DNA from: Variovorax sp. Root411
GTDB taxonomy: Bacteria; Pseudomonadota; Gammaproteobacteria; Burkholderiales; Burkholderiaceae_C
Direction of reading: 5' to 3'
Assembly: GCF_001425205.1 (NCBI RefSeq)
Contig: NZ_LMDW01000002.1
Span: 1 to 64,000 of the forward strand
Length of the DNA stretch: 64,000 bases
Made by a program: the position numbers and the translations under genes. Below, piece by piece: positions 1-9,047 of this stretch (position 1 is its first letter; every line of letters begins with the position of its first letter). The notes under the pieces were generated by a model. The model worked only from the letters and a program-made list of their open reading frames with translations, did no database searches and had not been told where the DNA came from.

Positions 1-806
1 CAGCGGTCAGCGTGCTGGCGACCGCTCAGGCGTGAAGCCGTCGGGGCCAACAACACGCCGCCAGTTCGCGAGCTGCATCGCATCGGGGGGGCTGGGTAAT
101 GGGGCCGCGAAAACCTTCGCGAACCCGGCCAGTACGGCCCTGCTGCCGAGCGCGTGATGCACCGCTCGGTTTGGCGTCTTGCCGTTAACTCAGATGGCAT
201 GGGCATCACCGCTGGTCAGCTCGCCAAGCCCTGTTCGGCAAAGGTAGCCACCATGCCTGCCGCGAATGACTGCTGTTGCCACGCTCCGATTCCTCGACAT
301 GGTCGGCGAACGGCCACTTTCGGGCCGGTCACTCAAGCGAGAAGTTGTCACAGACGACTCTGGGCTGAGAGCGGCGTCGAGCGGCTGCTTTGTGGCATCA
401 ACATTGGGACAGAAGTGAACATGCACCTGCTTCGAACTACGTTCCGATCTGTGCGAGTACCGTGCCATCGGCTCGCCCGAAAATTGAACTGCGTCGACCG
501 GATACGTTGACTGTGCATATGACGTCGAACCCGTCACCGCTGGCAGAACCTGCAGTGGCATTGCAACGTGCGCGTGGGCTCGCCCCGGGCGAGAAAACGC
601 ACAGACCCACATAGGCAGTGTCGCGCTTTCGCTCTCGCGCTCGCGAAGCAGCCGAAAATCTTCTAGGTATTTACCCTTGCGTACCGATACGTAGCCCGCC
701 GGAGGGCGGCTACGGACGACAGCGCGGCGGGGACCGGACAGACTCGCCGGCACGGCTTCGCTCGGCTCCGCGGCGGGGCCGCAGCCAGAGACAAGGACCC
801 CTATCC
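1..806. other. Stretch without a recognisable gene, upstream of the MFS permease
   Basis: No reading frame on either strand in this stretch resembles a protein family I know, and the frames are short or rich in Arg, Ser and Cys as expected for noncoding sequence. Bases about 200-560 look less GC-rich than the rest of the window, which would fit a noncoding or acquired piece. Near its right end an imperfect hairpin (691-713, arms GTAGCCCGCC and GGCGGCTAC) lies in the probable leader of the permease gene. I see no tRNA, insertion sequence or clear promoter. Confidence 0.4.
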
Positions 807-2156
807 ATGACCGCCATCGCAAGCAGCACGACCGCCGGCGCCTCCAGCCCCGACGCAACCGCCAACGACAACCACACCCCCTACACCTTCGAAGAAAAGC
901 GCAAGCGCATCTTCGCCATCTTCGCCGCCTCGTCCGGCAACCTGGTGGAATGGTTCGACTTCTACGTCTACGCCTTCTGCGCCATCTATTTCGCGCCGGC
1001 TTTCTTCCCCAAGTCGGACCCGACCGTGCAGCTGCTGAACACTGCCGGCGTGTTCGCTGCCGGCTTCCTGATGCGTCCCATCGGCGGCTGGCTGTTCGGG
1101 CGCCTGGCCGACCGCAAGGGCCGCAAGACATCGATGGTGACCTCGGTGGTCATGATGTGCGTGGGCTCGCTGGTCATTGCCTGCCTGCCCACCTACGCGC
1201 AGATCGGCGCCGCCGCGCCCGCGCTGCTGCTGGCGGCGCGGCTGCTGCAGGGCCTGTCGGTCGGTGGCGAATACGGCACCACCGCGACCTACATGAGCGA
1301 AGTGGCCATGCGCGGCCAGCGCGGCTTCTTCTCGTCATTCCAGTACGTCACGCTGATCGGCGGACAGCTGCTCGCGGTGGTGGTGGTCGTGGTGCTCCAG
1401 CAGGTGCTCGACGAGGCCGAGCTCAAGAGCTGGGGCTGGCGCATTCCCTTCGTGCTCGGCGCCGTGGCGGCCGTGGTGGCCCTCATGCTGCGCCGCACGC
1501 TGACCGAGACCGCCAGCACCAAGACCCGCGCCGCCAAGGGCGCCGGCACCATGCGCGAGCTGTTCACGAACCACAAGCGCGCCTTCTTCGTGGTGCTGGG
1601 CTACACGGCCGGCGGCTCGCTCATCTTCTACACCTTCACCACCTACATGCAGAAGTACCTGGTGAACTCGGCGGGCATGTCGATCAAGACCGCCAGCAAC
1701 GTGATGACGGCCTGCCTGTTCATCTACATGTGCATGCAGCCGGTGTTCGGCGCGCTGTCCGACCGCATCGGCCGCCGCACCAACATGCTGCTGTTCGGCG
1801 CACTAGGTGCGCTGATGACGGTGCCGGTGCTGAGCAACCTGCAGAGCGTCGGCAGCCCGCTGGTGGCGGGCGTGCTCATCACGCTCGCGCTGGCGGTGGT
1901 GAGCTTCTACACCTCGATCAGCGGCATCGTGAAGGCCGAGATGTTCCCGCCCGAGATCCGCGCGCTGGGCGTGGGGCTGTCCTACGCGGTCGGCAATGCG
2001 ATCTTCGGCGGCAGCGCGGAGTACGTGGCGCTGGGGCTGAAGTCGATCGGGCACGAGTCGTACTTCTACTGGTACGTGACGGCGATGATGGGCGTGGTGT
2101 TCCTGGTGAGCCTGCTGTTGCCGAAGCAGGCGACGTACCTGCATCACGACAAGTAA
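807..2156 (+). CDS. MFS transporter, metabolite:H+ symporter (MHS) family
   Basis: Inner-membrane permease of 449 residues with about twelve hydrophobic segments. The N-terminal block ([15 protein letters not shown], about residues 40-55) and the loop-2/3 signature ([14 protein letters not shown]) are typical of the MHS family, which includes KgtP and other carboxylate:proton symporters. I chose the ATG at 807 because AAGGA lies 10 bases upstream; an in-frame extension to 618 is Arg-rich and does not look coding. The gene converges on the ten-gene catabolic operon, with only 8 bases between the two stop codons. It probably imports that operon's substrate, an organic acid, but the substrate cannot be read from the sequence. 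Confidence 0.9.
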   Translation: MTAIASSTTAGASSPDATANDNHTPYTFEEKRKRIFAIFAASSGNLVEWFDFYVYAFCAIYFAPAFFPKSDPTVQLLNTAGVFAAGFLMRPIGGWLFGRLADRKGRKTSMVTSVVMMCVGSLVIACLPTYAQIGAAAPALLLAARLLQGLSVGGEYGTTATYMSEVAMRGQRGFFSSFQYVTLIGGQLLAVVVVVVLQQVLDEAELKSWGWRIPFVLGAVAAVVALMLRRTLTETASTKTRAAKGAGTMRELFTNHKRAFFVVLGYTAGGSLIFYTFTTYMQKYLVNSAGMSIKTASNVMTACLFIYMCMQPVFGALSDRIGRRTNMLLFGALGALMTVPVLSNLQSVGSPLVAGVLITLALAVVSFYTSISGIVKAEMFPPEIRALGVGLSYAVGNAIFGGSAEYVALGLKSIGHESYFYWYVTAMMGVVFLVSLLLPKQATYLHHDK

Positions 2157-2164
2157 GCAGTGCT

Positions 2165-3331
2165 TCAGCGGGCGGCGCCCTGCGCGGCCAGCGCCAGGGT
2201 CCGCTTCGCAATGTTGACGAGGTGGATCTGGCTCGTTCCCTCGTAGAGCCTGAACAGCCGAACGTCGCGGTAGAAGCGCTCGGCCACGTTGCCGGCAATG
2301 AAGCCGCTGCCGCCGAAGACCTGCACAGCCCGGTCGGCGACACGGCCGCACATCTCGGAGGCGAACAGCTTGCACATCGACGCTTCCATCGTCACGTCGA
2401 TGCCGTCGTCACGCTTGCGCGCCGTCTCCAGCACCAGCGCGCGCGCCGCATGCACCTCGGTGTTGCTCTCGGCAATCATCTGCTGCACCAGCTGGAAGTC
2501 GCCGATGGGCTGGCCGAACTGCCGGCGCGACTGCGCCTGCCGCGCCATTTCCTCCACCAGCCGGATCGCCGGGCCGATGCACAGCGCGGCGAGGTTGATG
2601 CGCTGCTTGTTCAGCGTTTTCATCGCCGTGCGAAAGCCCTGCCCTTCGACGCCGCCGACGATGGCCGAGGCCGGCACGCGCACACCTTCCAGCCTGACCT
2701 CGCCCACCGGCGAGCCGTGCTGGCCCATCTTGCGGTAGGGCTGCGAGGTCGACAGGCCAGGCGCGCCGCGCTCGACCAGGAAGGCGCTGATGCCGGCCGC
2801 GCCCTTCGCGTTCGGGTCGGTCCGGGCGAACACGGTGAACAGGTTCGCGATCGGCGCGTTGGTGATGAAGCACTTCTGCCCGGTGATGACGAAGCTGTCG
2901 CCGTCGCGCACCGCCACCGTCTTCTGCGCCGTCGCGTCCGACCCGGCCTCGGCCTCGGTGAGCGCGAAGCAGCCGGTCAGCTCGCCGCTGGCCAGCCGCG
3001 GCAGGTAGCGGCGTTGCTGCTCGGGCGTGCCGTCGACCACGAGCGACTCCGACGCGATGCCGGTGTTGCCGCCGAAGCGCGCACGGAATGCGGTCGCGAC
3101 CTGCGACACCTCGAGGTTCACCAGTGTCAGTTCCTCGGTGGTCAGGCCGGCGCCGCCGAAGGCTTCGGGAATGCTGTGGCCGAACAGGCCGATCTCGCAC
3201 ATGCGCTGGACGATCGGTTCGGGGATCAGGTCGTCGCGATCGACCTGTTCCTCCAGCGGCCGGCATTCGCCATGGATGAACCGGCGCACCTCGGCGAGCA
3301 GGGCTTGGAATTTCTCGGGGTCGCTGATCAT
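2165..3331 (-). CDS. Acyl-CoA dehydrogenase (with catalytic Glu)
   Basis: FAD-dependent acyl-CoA dehydrogenase of 388 residues, the usual length for the family. It should introduce an alpha,beta double bond into an acyl-CoA and pass electrons to ETF. Near the C terminus the motif YEGTSQIH carries the glutamate that serves as base in MCAD-type enzymes. The FAD/substrate segment CFALTEAEAGSDA sits around residue 125. It is the last gene of the operon and its ATG overlaps the upstream NTF2-like gene by 4 bases. It is the only one of the three dehydrogenases here with the classical C-terminal Glu. The substrate is unknown. Confidence 0.92.
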   Translation of the reverse strand: MISDPEKFQALLAEVRRFIHGECRPLEEQVDRDDLIPEPIVQRMCEIGLFGHSIPEAFGGAGLTTEELTLVNLEVSQVATAFRARFGGNTGIASESLVVDGTPEQQRRYLPRLASGELTGCFALTEAEAGSDATAQKTVAVRDGDSFVITGQKCFITNAPIANLFTVFARTDPNAKGAAGISAFLVERGAPGLSTSQPYRKMGQHGSPVGEVRLEGVRVPASAIVGGVEGQGFRTAMKTLNKQRINLAALCIGPAIRLVEEMARQAQSRRQFGQPIGDFQLVQQMIAESNTEVHAARALVLETARKRDDGIDVTMEASMCKLFASEMCGRVADRAVQVFGGSGFIAGNVAERFYRDVRLFRLYEGTSQIHLVNIAKRTLALAAQGAAR

Positions 3332-3879
3332 GGATTCGTCTCGTCAGCCGTCGCACGCACATCCCGCAGCAGCGCATACAGCATGTCGTGCGGCGCTGCG
3401 CAGCCGACCGGCTGGCGCGCGCCGAACAGCACGGCGTCGCTGTGCACGAGTTCGGTCCGTTCGCGCTCCTCGATCCAGTCGTACACCACCGTTCGCGCGG
3501 CAATGCGCCATTCGCCCTGGCGGCGCTCGAAGCGGTCGAGGTAGCGTCCGCACAGCAGGGTGCGCTTCGCGGGCGCGTCGGCACTCGCCTGCAGTGCGAA
3601 GAAGCCGCTCTCCACTGCAGCCACGTCGCCATGCAGCTCGATCGCGATATTGTTCACCTGGTGCACGCGCCGCCCGCCCTGGCGCAGCCGCTGCAGCGCC
3701 TGCGTGATGAAGCCTTCGGCGCTGCCGTTCCAGGCGCCGTGGCAGTCGGTGGCGTCTTCCCAGTAGGCCGAGCGCAGGGCCACTTCGTCGACGCGGTCGA
3801 TGCCGCGGCAGTAGCGGTAGAGGCACTGGCGGATCGCCTCGCGATCGAGCAGCGCCTGCAGCGGTGCGGCCGTACTCAT
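3328..3879 (-). CDS. NTF2/SnoaL-like protein (possible lyase, isomerase or hydratase)
   Basis: Protein of 183 residues with the cone-shaped NTF2-like fold suggested by LLDREAIRQCLYRYCRGID near the N terminus and WRIAARTVVYDW near the C terminus. In this superfamily (LinA dehydrochlorinase, scytalone dehydratase, ketosteroid isomerase relatives) an Asp and a His form the catalytic pair. Here GIDRVD and RRVHQVNN are candidates by position. The start at 3879 overlaps the VOC stop by 4 bases; a longer in-frame ORF runs to 4275, but its extra part is Arg-rich antisense of the VOC gene. A non-catalytic binding role is also possible. Confidence 0.8.
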   Translation of the reverse strand: MSTAAPLQALLDREAIRQCLYRYCRGIDRVDEVALRSAYWEDATDCHGAWNGSAEGFITQALQRLRQGGRRVHQVNNIAIELHGDVAAVESGFFALQASADAPAKRTLLCGRYLDRFERRQGEWRIAARTVVYDWIEERERTELVHSDAVLFGARQPVGCAAPHDMLYALLRDVRATADETNP

Positions 3880-4256
3880 GGCGCCGGAGCCGGGGCGCGC
3901 TTGAACAGCTGCACCACGTTGCCTTCCGGGTCGCGCAGCGACATCACCGCGCCGTGCGCGCCCATGTCGCGCATGCCGATCACCTCGCCGCCCGCGCCGG
4001 TGATGCGCTCCTGCGCACCGGCGAAGTCGCCCACCTCGAACACCATCACCACGCCGGAGGTCGCCGGCGCGGCCTCTTCGGGGCAGGCCAGCGCCACGCT
4101 GGTGTTGCCCACGCCGTACTGGAACCAGCGGTCCTTGTCGCGGAACTTGAGCTTCAGCCCCAGTGCCGATTCGTAGAAGGCATGCAGCTCGGCCGGCCTT
4201 TGCGCCACCACGTACACGTTCTGCAGGCGCTGGGGAGAAATGCCCTCGGCGCTCAC
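3876..4256 (-). CDS. VOC (glyoxalase/bleomycin-resistance fold) protein
   Basis: Small protein of 126 residues with two beta-alpha-beta-beta-beta modules of the vicinal-oxygen-chelate fold. It opens with VYVVAQRPAELHAFYESALG and ends with SLRDPEGNVVQLFKR, the typical second-module hairpin. In metal-dependent VOC enzymes the last strand usually supplies a Glu; here the equivalent position looks like Gln (VVQLF), so metal chemistry is uncertain. It overlaps its neighbours by 4 bases on each side and is probably translationally coupled to them. An epimerase, a ring-cleaving enzyme or a binding protein are all possible. Confidence 0.82.
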   Translation of the reverse strand: MSAEGISPQRLQNVYVVAQRPAELHAFYESALGLKLKFRDKDRWFQYGVGNTSVALACPEEAAPATSGVVMVFEVGDFAGAQERITGAGGEVIGMRDMGAHGAVMSLRDPEGNVVQLFKRAPAPAP

Positions 4257-5017
4257 AGCGAGGTCTCCGATGCACCGCCGTCCAGTCGGATCACCTCAGC
4301 GTTGACGAAGCGCGAGCCGTCGCCGGCCAGGAAGCAGATGGCGTCCGCGATGTCTTCCACGGTGCCGAGCCGGCCCAGCGGCGTGCGCGCGATGCGCCTG
4401 GCGTCGAGCTCGGCGTTGCGGTGTTTGGCCGTGCCTTCGGTGGGCACTGCGCCGGGCGCCACGGCGTTCACGCGGATGCGGCGCGCGCCCAGGTCGGCCG
4501 CCGCGGCGCGGGTGATGCCGAGCACGCCGGCCTTCAGGCCGCTGTACACCACCGATCGCGCGGGCGACTTGAAGCCGGCGACGGAGGCCACGTTGATGAT
4601 GGCGCCGCCGCGTTCCGGGTCCATCGCCTCGGCCGCGGCCTGGATGCCCCAGATCACCGACTTGAAGCCGATGTCGACCATGCGGTCCATCACCTCGGGC
4701 GTGATTTCCATCAGCGGCTGGTAACGCACCCACGCCGCGTTGTTGACCATCACGTCGAGCCGGCCCGCTTCGGTGTGCAGGCGCTGCACGGCCAGGCGCA
4801 TGCCTTCGCGGGTGGACACGTCCTGCGGCACCGCCACGGCCTTGCCGCCGAGCCGGCGGATCTCCGCGACGGTGTCTTCCACGAACTCGGCCTTGAGGTC
4901 GTTCACGCCGACCGTCGCGCCCAGGCGGGCGAAGGCCAGCGCGGTGGCTCGGCCGATGCCGTGGCCCGCGCCGCTGATGAAGGCCACGCGGCCTTCGAGG
5001 GACTGTGATGCATTCAT
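4253..5017 (-). CDS. SDR family oxidoreductase
   Basis: Classical short-chain dehydrogenase/reductase of 254 residues. It has the dinucleotide-binding motif GAGHGIG near residue 17, the structural NNAAW motif, and the active site Ser plus YSGLK (YxxxK) around residue 155. The usual role in such an operon is oxidation of a 3-hydroxyacyl-CoA or a ring alcohol. The residue after the second beta strand is within NDLK, so an NAD preference is plausible. The start overlaps the CoA-ligase stop by 4 bases. Confidence 0.92.
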   Translation of the reverse strand: MNASQSLEGRVAFISGAGHGIGRATALAFARLGATVGVNDLKAEFVEDTVAEIRRLGGKAVAVPQDVSTREGMRLAVQRLHTEAGRLDVMVNNAAWVRYQPLMEITPEVMDRMVDIGFKSVIWGIQAAAEAMDPERGGAIINVASVAGFKSPARSVVYSGLKAGVLGITRAAAADLGARRIRVNAVAPGAVPTEGTAKHRNAELDARRIARTPLGRLGTVEDIADAICFLAGDGSRFVNAEVIRLDGGASETSL

Positions 5018-7146
5018 GGCTTGTCTTTCGTTTCCGGCACCAGCAGCGCGTCGAGCGCGAAGGCACCGTGCCCGTGGTCAAGGACCACCAGCGGGTTGAT
5101 GTCGATCTCGGCGACGCTGCGCGCATGCCGCGCGGCGAACTGCGACAGCGCCGCGACGGCGCGCGCCGCGGCCGCCACGTCGGCCTTCGGCCGGCCGCGT
5201 GCGCCATCGAGCAGCGGGAAGGCCTTGAGCGAGCGAAGCATCTGCATGGCCTGCGCCTCGGTCACCGGCGCCACCTGCAGCGCCACGTCGCGCAGCACCT
5301 CGGCATAGATGCCGCCCAGGCCCACCATCACGACCGGGCCGAAGACCGGGTCCTTCGTGGTGCCGAGGATCAGCTCGGTACCGCCCTGCGCCATCTGCGC
5401 GACCAGCACGCCGGCGATGCGCGCCTGCGGGGCCTTCTGCGCGACCCGCGCCAGCAGGCTGTCGTATTCGTCGCGCAGCTGCGCCTCGGAGCGCACGTTG
5501 GTCACCACGCCGCCGACCTCGGTCTTGTGCGGGATGTCTGGCGAGACGATCTTCAGCACCACCGGAAAACCGATGTCGCGCGCCGCGGCCAGCGCTTCGT
5601 CCCAACCGCTGGCCGTGACTTCGTTCAGCACCGGGATACCGGCCTGCGCGAGCACGGTCTTGGCGCTCGCCTCGTTGGCGAAGGCTCCGGCCGGAAGCGC
5701 TTCGGCCGACGGCGATGCGATTGCCGCCTCGGCCTGTTCGCCGCGCATGCCGAGGCGCACCAGCGCGGCCAGCGTGGCGCACGCGGCATCGATGGTCTCC
5801 ACCGTCGGGAAGCCCATCTCGTTCAGCTGCGCCACGGTGTCGGGCGGCGCCTTGCAGCACAGCAGGACGAGCCGCGACGGATGTGCGCGGCGCACCTGCT
5901 CCAGCGCCGCGAGGTACACGTCGCGCAGTCGCGGCATCTGGAAGGCATACGCCGACTGCAGGATCACCGCGTCGCAGCTCGCATCTTGCGCCACCGCCGA
6001 CAGCACCTGGACCAGCAGCTCGGGCCGGCTCGACACCTGCGCCGTCATGTCGACCGGGTTGCCCGGCGATGCATACGGCAGCGCGGCCACGATGTGCTCC
6101 TGCGTAGCCGCGGAGAGCTTCGGCAGTTCCAGCCCCTGTGCACTGGCCGCGTCGGCCATCAGCACGCCGAAGCCGCCCGATGCGGTGACCAGCGCCACGC
6201 GCGGCCCATTCGGCGCACGCGCCGTGCCGACCACCGACACGGCATGCCCCACTTCGAGCAGCTGCTCGATGCTGGGCACGCGAATCGCGCCGGCATTGCG
6301 CAGCACCACGTCGAACACTGCGTCCGAACCGGCGAGCGCGCCGGTGTGCGAGGCGGCCGCTTCGCTGCCGGCCAAAGACACGCCGACCTTCAGCACGATC
6401 ACCGGCTTGCCGGCTTCGCGCGCCATGGCCAGGGCACGCAGCAGCTTGGCCGCATTGCGGCAGGTTTCCATGCAGCACAGGATGACCGAGGTGGCCGGGT
6501 CGGTCGCCAGCGAGGCGATGCCGTCGGCAATGTCGACGTCGCATTCGTTGCCCGTGGTCAGCAGGCGGCTGATGCCGATGCCGCGCTCGACGGCCAGGCG
6601 CATCGTGTAGCTGCCGAGGTTGCCGCTCTGCGACACGATGCCCACCGGGCCCGCCGTCGGGAACGACGACTCCAGCGCCACCGAGAAGGTGGCGATGCTC
6701 CTGTCCGCCACGCCGATGGAGCCCAGGCAGTTCGGCCCCACCACGCGCATGCCCGATGCCCTGGCGACCTCGCCGATGGCCGCCTGCAGGCGGCTGCCCT
6801 CCTCGCCCATCTCCGAGAAGCCGGACGACAAGATGACGGCTGCGCGCACGCCGCGCGCGGCGCAGTCTTTTACCGCCTCGAGCACCGCATCCGGCGGCAC
6901 CGCCATCACGGCCAGGTCGGGCACCGACGGCAGCTCGGCAACGTTCGCATAGGCGGGCAGCGACTGCACCGTGCCGCCCTTGCGGTTGACCGGATAGATC
7001 GCGCCGCGGTAGCCGTATTTCTGCAGGAACTGCAGCGGCCGCCCGCCGATCTTGGTCACGTCGTCCGACGCGCCGAAGACCGCGACCGAGCGCGGCTTGA
7101 AGAGCGCCTCCAAACCTCTGCCCACTTCGACTTCAACTGTGGCCAT
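5014..7146 (-). CDS. ADP-forming acyl-CoA synthetase (acetate-CoA ligase family)
   Basis: Fused NDP-forming acyl-CoA ligase of 710 residues. The domain order is CoA-binding Rossmann domain (about 10-135, VFGASDDVTKIGG), succinyl-CoA-ligase-like flavodoxin domain (about 150-460) and C-terminal ATP-grasp (about 480-705, VVLKIVSPDIPHKTEVGGV). The SHTGALAG motif around residue 265 is conserved in the family. It would activate the pathway acid to its CoA thioester with ATP giving ADP and phosphate. It lies 3 bases after the hydratase gene and overlaps the SDR by 4. The acid substrate is unknown. Confidence 0.9.
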   Translation of the reverse strand: MATVEVEVGRGLEALFKPRSVAVFGASDDVTKIGGRPLQFLQKYGYRGAIYPVNRKGGTVQSLPAYANVAELPSVPDLAVMAVPPDAVLEAVKDCAARGVRAAVILSSGFSEMGEEGSRLQAAIGEVARASGMRVVGPNCLGSIGVADRSIATFSVALESSFPTAGPVGIVSQSGNLGSYTMRLAVERGIGISRLLTTGNECDVDIADGIASLATDPATSVILCCMETCRNAAKLLRALAMAREAGKPVIVLKVGVSLAGSEAAASHTGALAGSDAVFDVVLRNAGAIRVPSIEQLLEVGHAVSVVGTARAPNGPRVALVTASGGFGVLMADAASAQGLELPKLSAATQEHIVAALPYASPGNPVDMTAQVSSRPELLVQVLSAVAQDASCDAVILQSAYAFQMPRLRDVYLAALEQVRRAHPSRLVLLCCKAPPDTVAQLNEMGFPTVETIDAACATLAALVRLGMRGEQAEAAIASPSAEALPAGAFANEASAKTVLAQAGIPVLNEVTASGWDEALAAARDIGFPVVLKIVSPDIPHKTEVGGVVTNVRSEAQLRDEYDSLLARVAQKAPQARIAGVLVAQMAQGGTELILGTTKDPVFGPVVMVGLGGIYAEVLRDVALQVAPVTEAQAMQMLRSLKAFPLLDGARGRPKADVAAAARAVAALSQFAARHARSVAEIDINPLVVLDHGHGAFALDALLVPETKDKP

Positions 7147-7149
7147 CGC

Positions 7150-7911
7150 TCAGCGCCCCTTGAACACGGGCGGGCGCTTTTCCAGGAAGGCCTGGCGCGC
7201 TTCCTTGGCGTCCTCGGTGCGCGACAGCGCCATGGTGATGTTCTGCTCGAAGCGGTAGCCGTCGCGCTGTGGCATCACGTCCATCATGTTGGCGGCCTGC
7301 TTGGCATAGGCCAGCGCGATCGGGCTCTTGGAAGCCATCTCCTGCGCGAGGCGCAGCGCGGCGGGCATGAGCTCGTCCGCCGGCACCACCTCGTCGAGCA
7401 CGCCGCGGCGGTACAGCTCGGCGGCCGGCACGCGCATGCCGGTGAAGAACATGTGGCGCGTGAACGAGCGCCCGAACATGGTCCGCAGCATCGAGACGCC
7501 GCCGGCCAGGCCCACGTTGATCTCGGGCATCGCGAAGCTCGCATCGTCGGAGGCCAGGAAGATGTCGCAGGCGGCCATCAGGCCGAAGCCCGCGCCCAGC
7601 GCCGGGCCGTTGACGGCCGCGATGACGGGCTTGGCGCATTCGCGGATGGCGTTGCCGGTCTCGCGGGTCCAGCGGTTGTGGTCGAGGAAGTCGCCGGGCT
7701 TGTCGGCCGAGGGGCGGTCCTTGAGGTCGGCGCCGGAGCAGAAGAACTTGCCGGTGCCGGTGAGGATGGCCACGCGGATGTCGTCGCGCTCGGAGATCTC
7801 GTCGAACACCTGGATCAGGCGATGGCGGGTGTCGCGGCTCAGTGCGTTGACGGGTGGCTTGTCCAGCCGCACGACGGCGACGAACTCGGAAACTTCAAGA
7901 CTGACGCTCAT
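7150..7911 (-). CDS. Enoyl-CoA hydratase/isomerase (crotonase) family protein
   Basis: Crotonase-fold protein of 253 residues, the family length. The oxyanion-hole segments are GKFFCSGADL (about 60) and NGPALGAGFGLM (about 105). Of the two catalytic glutamates of rat mitochondrial hydratase, the second is kept (MPEINVG) while the first appears to be an Asp (ASDDASF). The enzyme may therefore be a hydratase, an isomerase or a ring-opening hydrolase. I chose the ATG at 7911, which overlaps the preceding dehydrogenase by 4 bases; longer in-frame extension is antisense to that gene. Confidence 0.9.
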   Translation of the reverse strand: MSVSLEVSEFVAVVRLDKPPVNALSRDTRHRLIQVFDEISERDDIRVAILTGTGKFFCSGADLKDRPSADKPGDFLDHNRWTRETGNAIRECAKPVIAAVNGPALGAGFGLMAACDIFLASDDASFAMPEINVGLAGGVSMLRTMFGRSFTRHMFFTGMRVPAAELYRRGVLDEVVPADELMPAALRLAQEMASKSPIALAYAKQAANMMDVMPQRDGYRFEQNITMALSRTEDAKEARQAFLEKRPPVFKGR

Positions 7912-9044
7912 GACGAACTCCTGACGACGTGGGACATGCCGCTGGCCGATGCATCGGCAGCGGTCGCTTCGGTTTGGGGATACAACAGCCGCGACGCATG
8001 CGTCATGCGGTCGCCGTAGCGAAACTCGGAGGCCAGCAGGCGCTGCGCCATGCGGGTGGCCAGCACCTCTTCGCTGACGCCCATGCCGCCGTGCATCTGG
8101 ATCGCGCCTTCGGCGCACAGCCGCGCCGTCTCGGCCAGCGCGACCTTCATCAGGCGCAGCGTGCGGCGCAGGTTGGCGGCGCCGCGCTCGTGTTCCTGGA
8201 AGGCGTGCATCAGCAGGCCCTTGGCGCAGAGATAGCGCACGTACATGTCGGCCGTTCGGTGCCGCAGCACCTGGAACGACGCCAGCGCCACGCCGAACTG
8301 GCGGCGCTCCTGCAGGTGCTTCACGGTCTGCTCGATCAGCGTGGCGAGCGCGGCCACGGTATCTGCCGCGGTGAGCAGCAGCGCGGCGTTGTCGGCTTGC
8401 TCGATGGCCGAGTCCACCGCGGCGCCGCGTGCGATGCACGCCACCGCCGGCACCGTCAGGCCGTCGAGCTTGAAGTCGGCGCTGCGCCGGCCTTCCATGG
8501 TGCGATAGGTGGCGCTGGGCGCGGGCATGTGTTCGTGGTCGACCAGGAAGAGCGCCGTTTCGCCGCTGCCTTGCAGCGTGGCGGGCACCAGGTGGTGCGT
8601 GGCCGCCAGCGACACGTCCACGCCCTTCGCCTCGCCGGTCAACGCGTAGCCGATGTCCAGCTGCTTCGCCGTCAGGGCGACCTCGTCGAGCGAAGCCGAG
8701 AGCGAGGTCAGCGGCGCGATCTTCGCGCTGCCTTCGCACACCGCTTCGAGCCAGCGCGCGCAGGTGTCGGCATTGGCCGCTTGCAACAGCAGCGGCGCGA
8801 TGGCGCAGGTTTCGATCACGGGCAGGTGCACGCCGTGCGTGGCCAGGCCGACGACGATGGAGGCCAGGTCGGCCAGCGTGCCGCCGACGCCGCCGGCTTC
8901 TTCGGGCACCAGCGTGCAGGTCCAGCCCATCTCGCGCACGGGGTCGGTGCCGGCGAAATCCTTCGTGGTCTCGTTGTCCTGCGCGAAGCGCGCGGCGGCA
9001 TCCAGAAGCATGCCGGGGAACAAGGGGGTGAATGACATCGACAC
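7908..9044 (-). CDS. Acyl-CoA dehydrogenase-like subunit, divergent active site
   Basis: Protein of 378 residues with the acyl-CoA dehydrogenase fold: N-terminal helical part with VPEEAGGVGGTLADL, and C-terminal helices containing ALAETARLCAEGAIQMHGGMG, the FAD-contacting QMHGG motif. The C terminus lacks the YEGT motif and reads FRYGDRMTHASRL, so the standard catalytic Glu is missing. It lies 3 bases downstream of a full dehydrogenase gene. Such side-by-side unequal pairs form alpha2beta2 enzymes in steroid and other bulky-acid degradation, and I infer the same here. Confidence 0.85.
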   Translation of the reverse strand: MSMSFTPLFPGMLLDAAARFAQDNETTKDFAGTDPVREMGWTCTLVPEEAGGVGGTLADLASIVVGLATHGVHLPVIETCAIAPLLLQAANADTCARWLEAVCEGSAKIAPLTSLSASLDEVALTAKQLDIGYALTGEAKGVDVSLAATHHLVPATLQGSGETALFLVDHEHMPAPSATYRTMEGRRSADFKLDGLTVPAVACIARGAAVDSAIEQADNAALLLTAADTVAALATLIEQTVKHLQERRQFGVALASFQVLRHRTADMYVRYLCAKGLLMHAFQEHERGAANLRRTLRLMKVALAETARLCAEGAIQMHGGMGVSEEVLATRMAQRLLASEFRYGDRMTHASRLLYPQTEATAADASASGMSHVVRSSS

Positions 9045-9047
9045 TTT

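Noticed and set aside
950..8019. Long reading frames (up to about 1000 codons) opposite or out of phase with the catabolic genes
   Set aside because: They are Arg/Ala/His-rich shadows caused by high third-position GC, resemble no family, and overlap well-supported genes over their full length.
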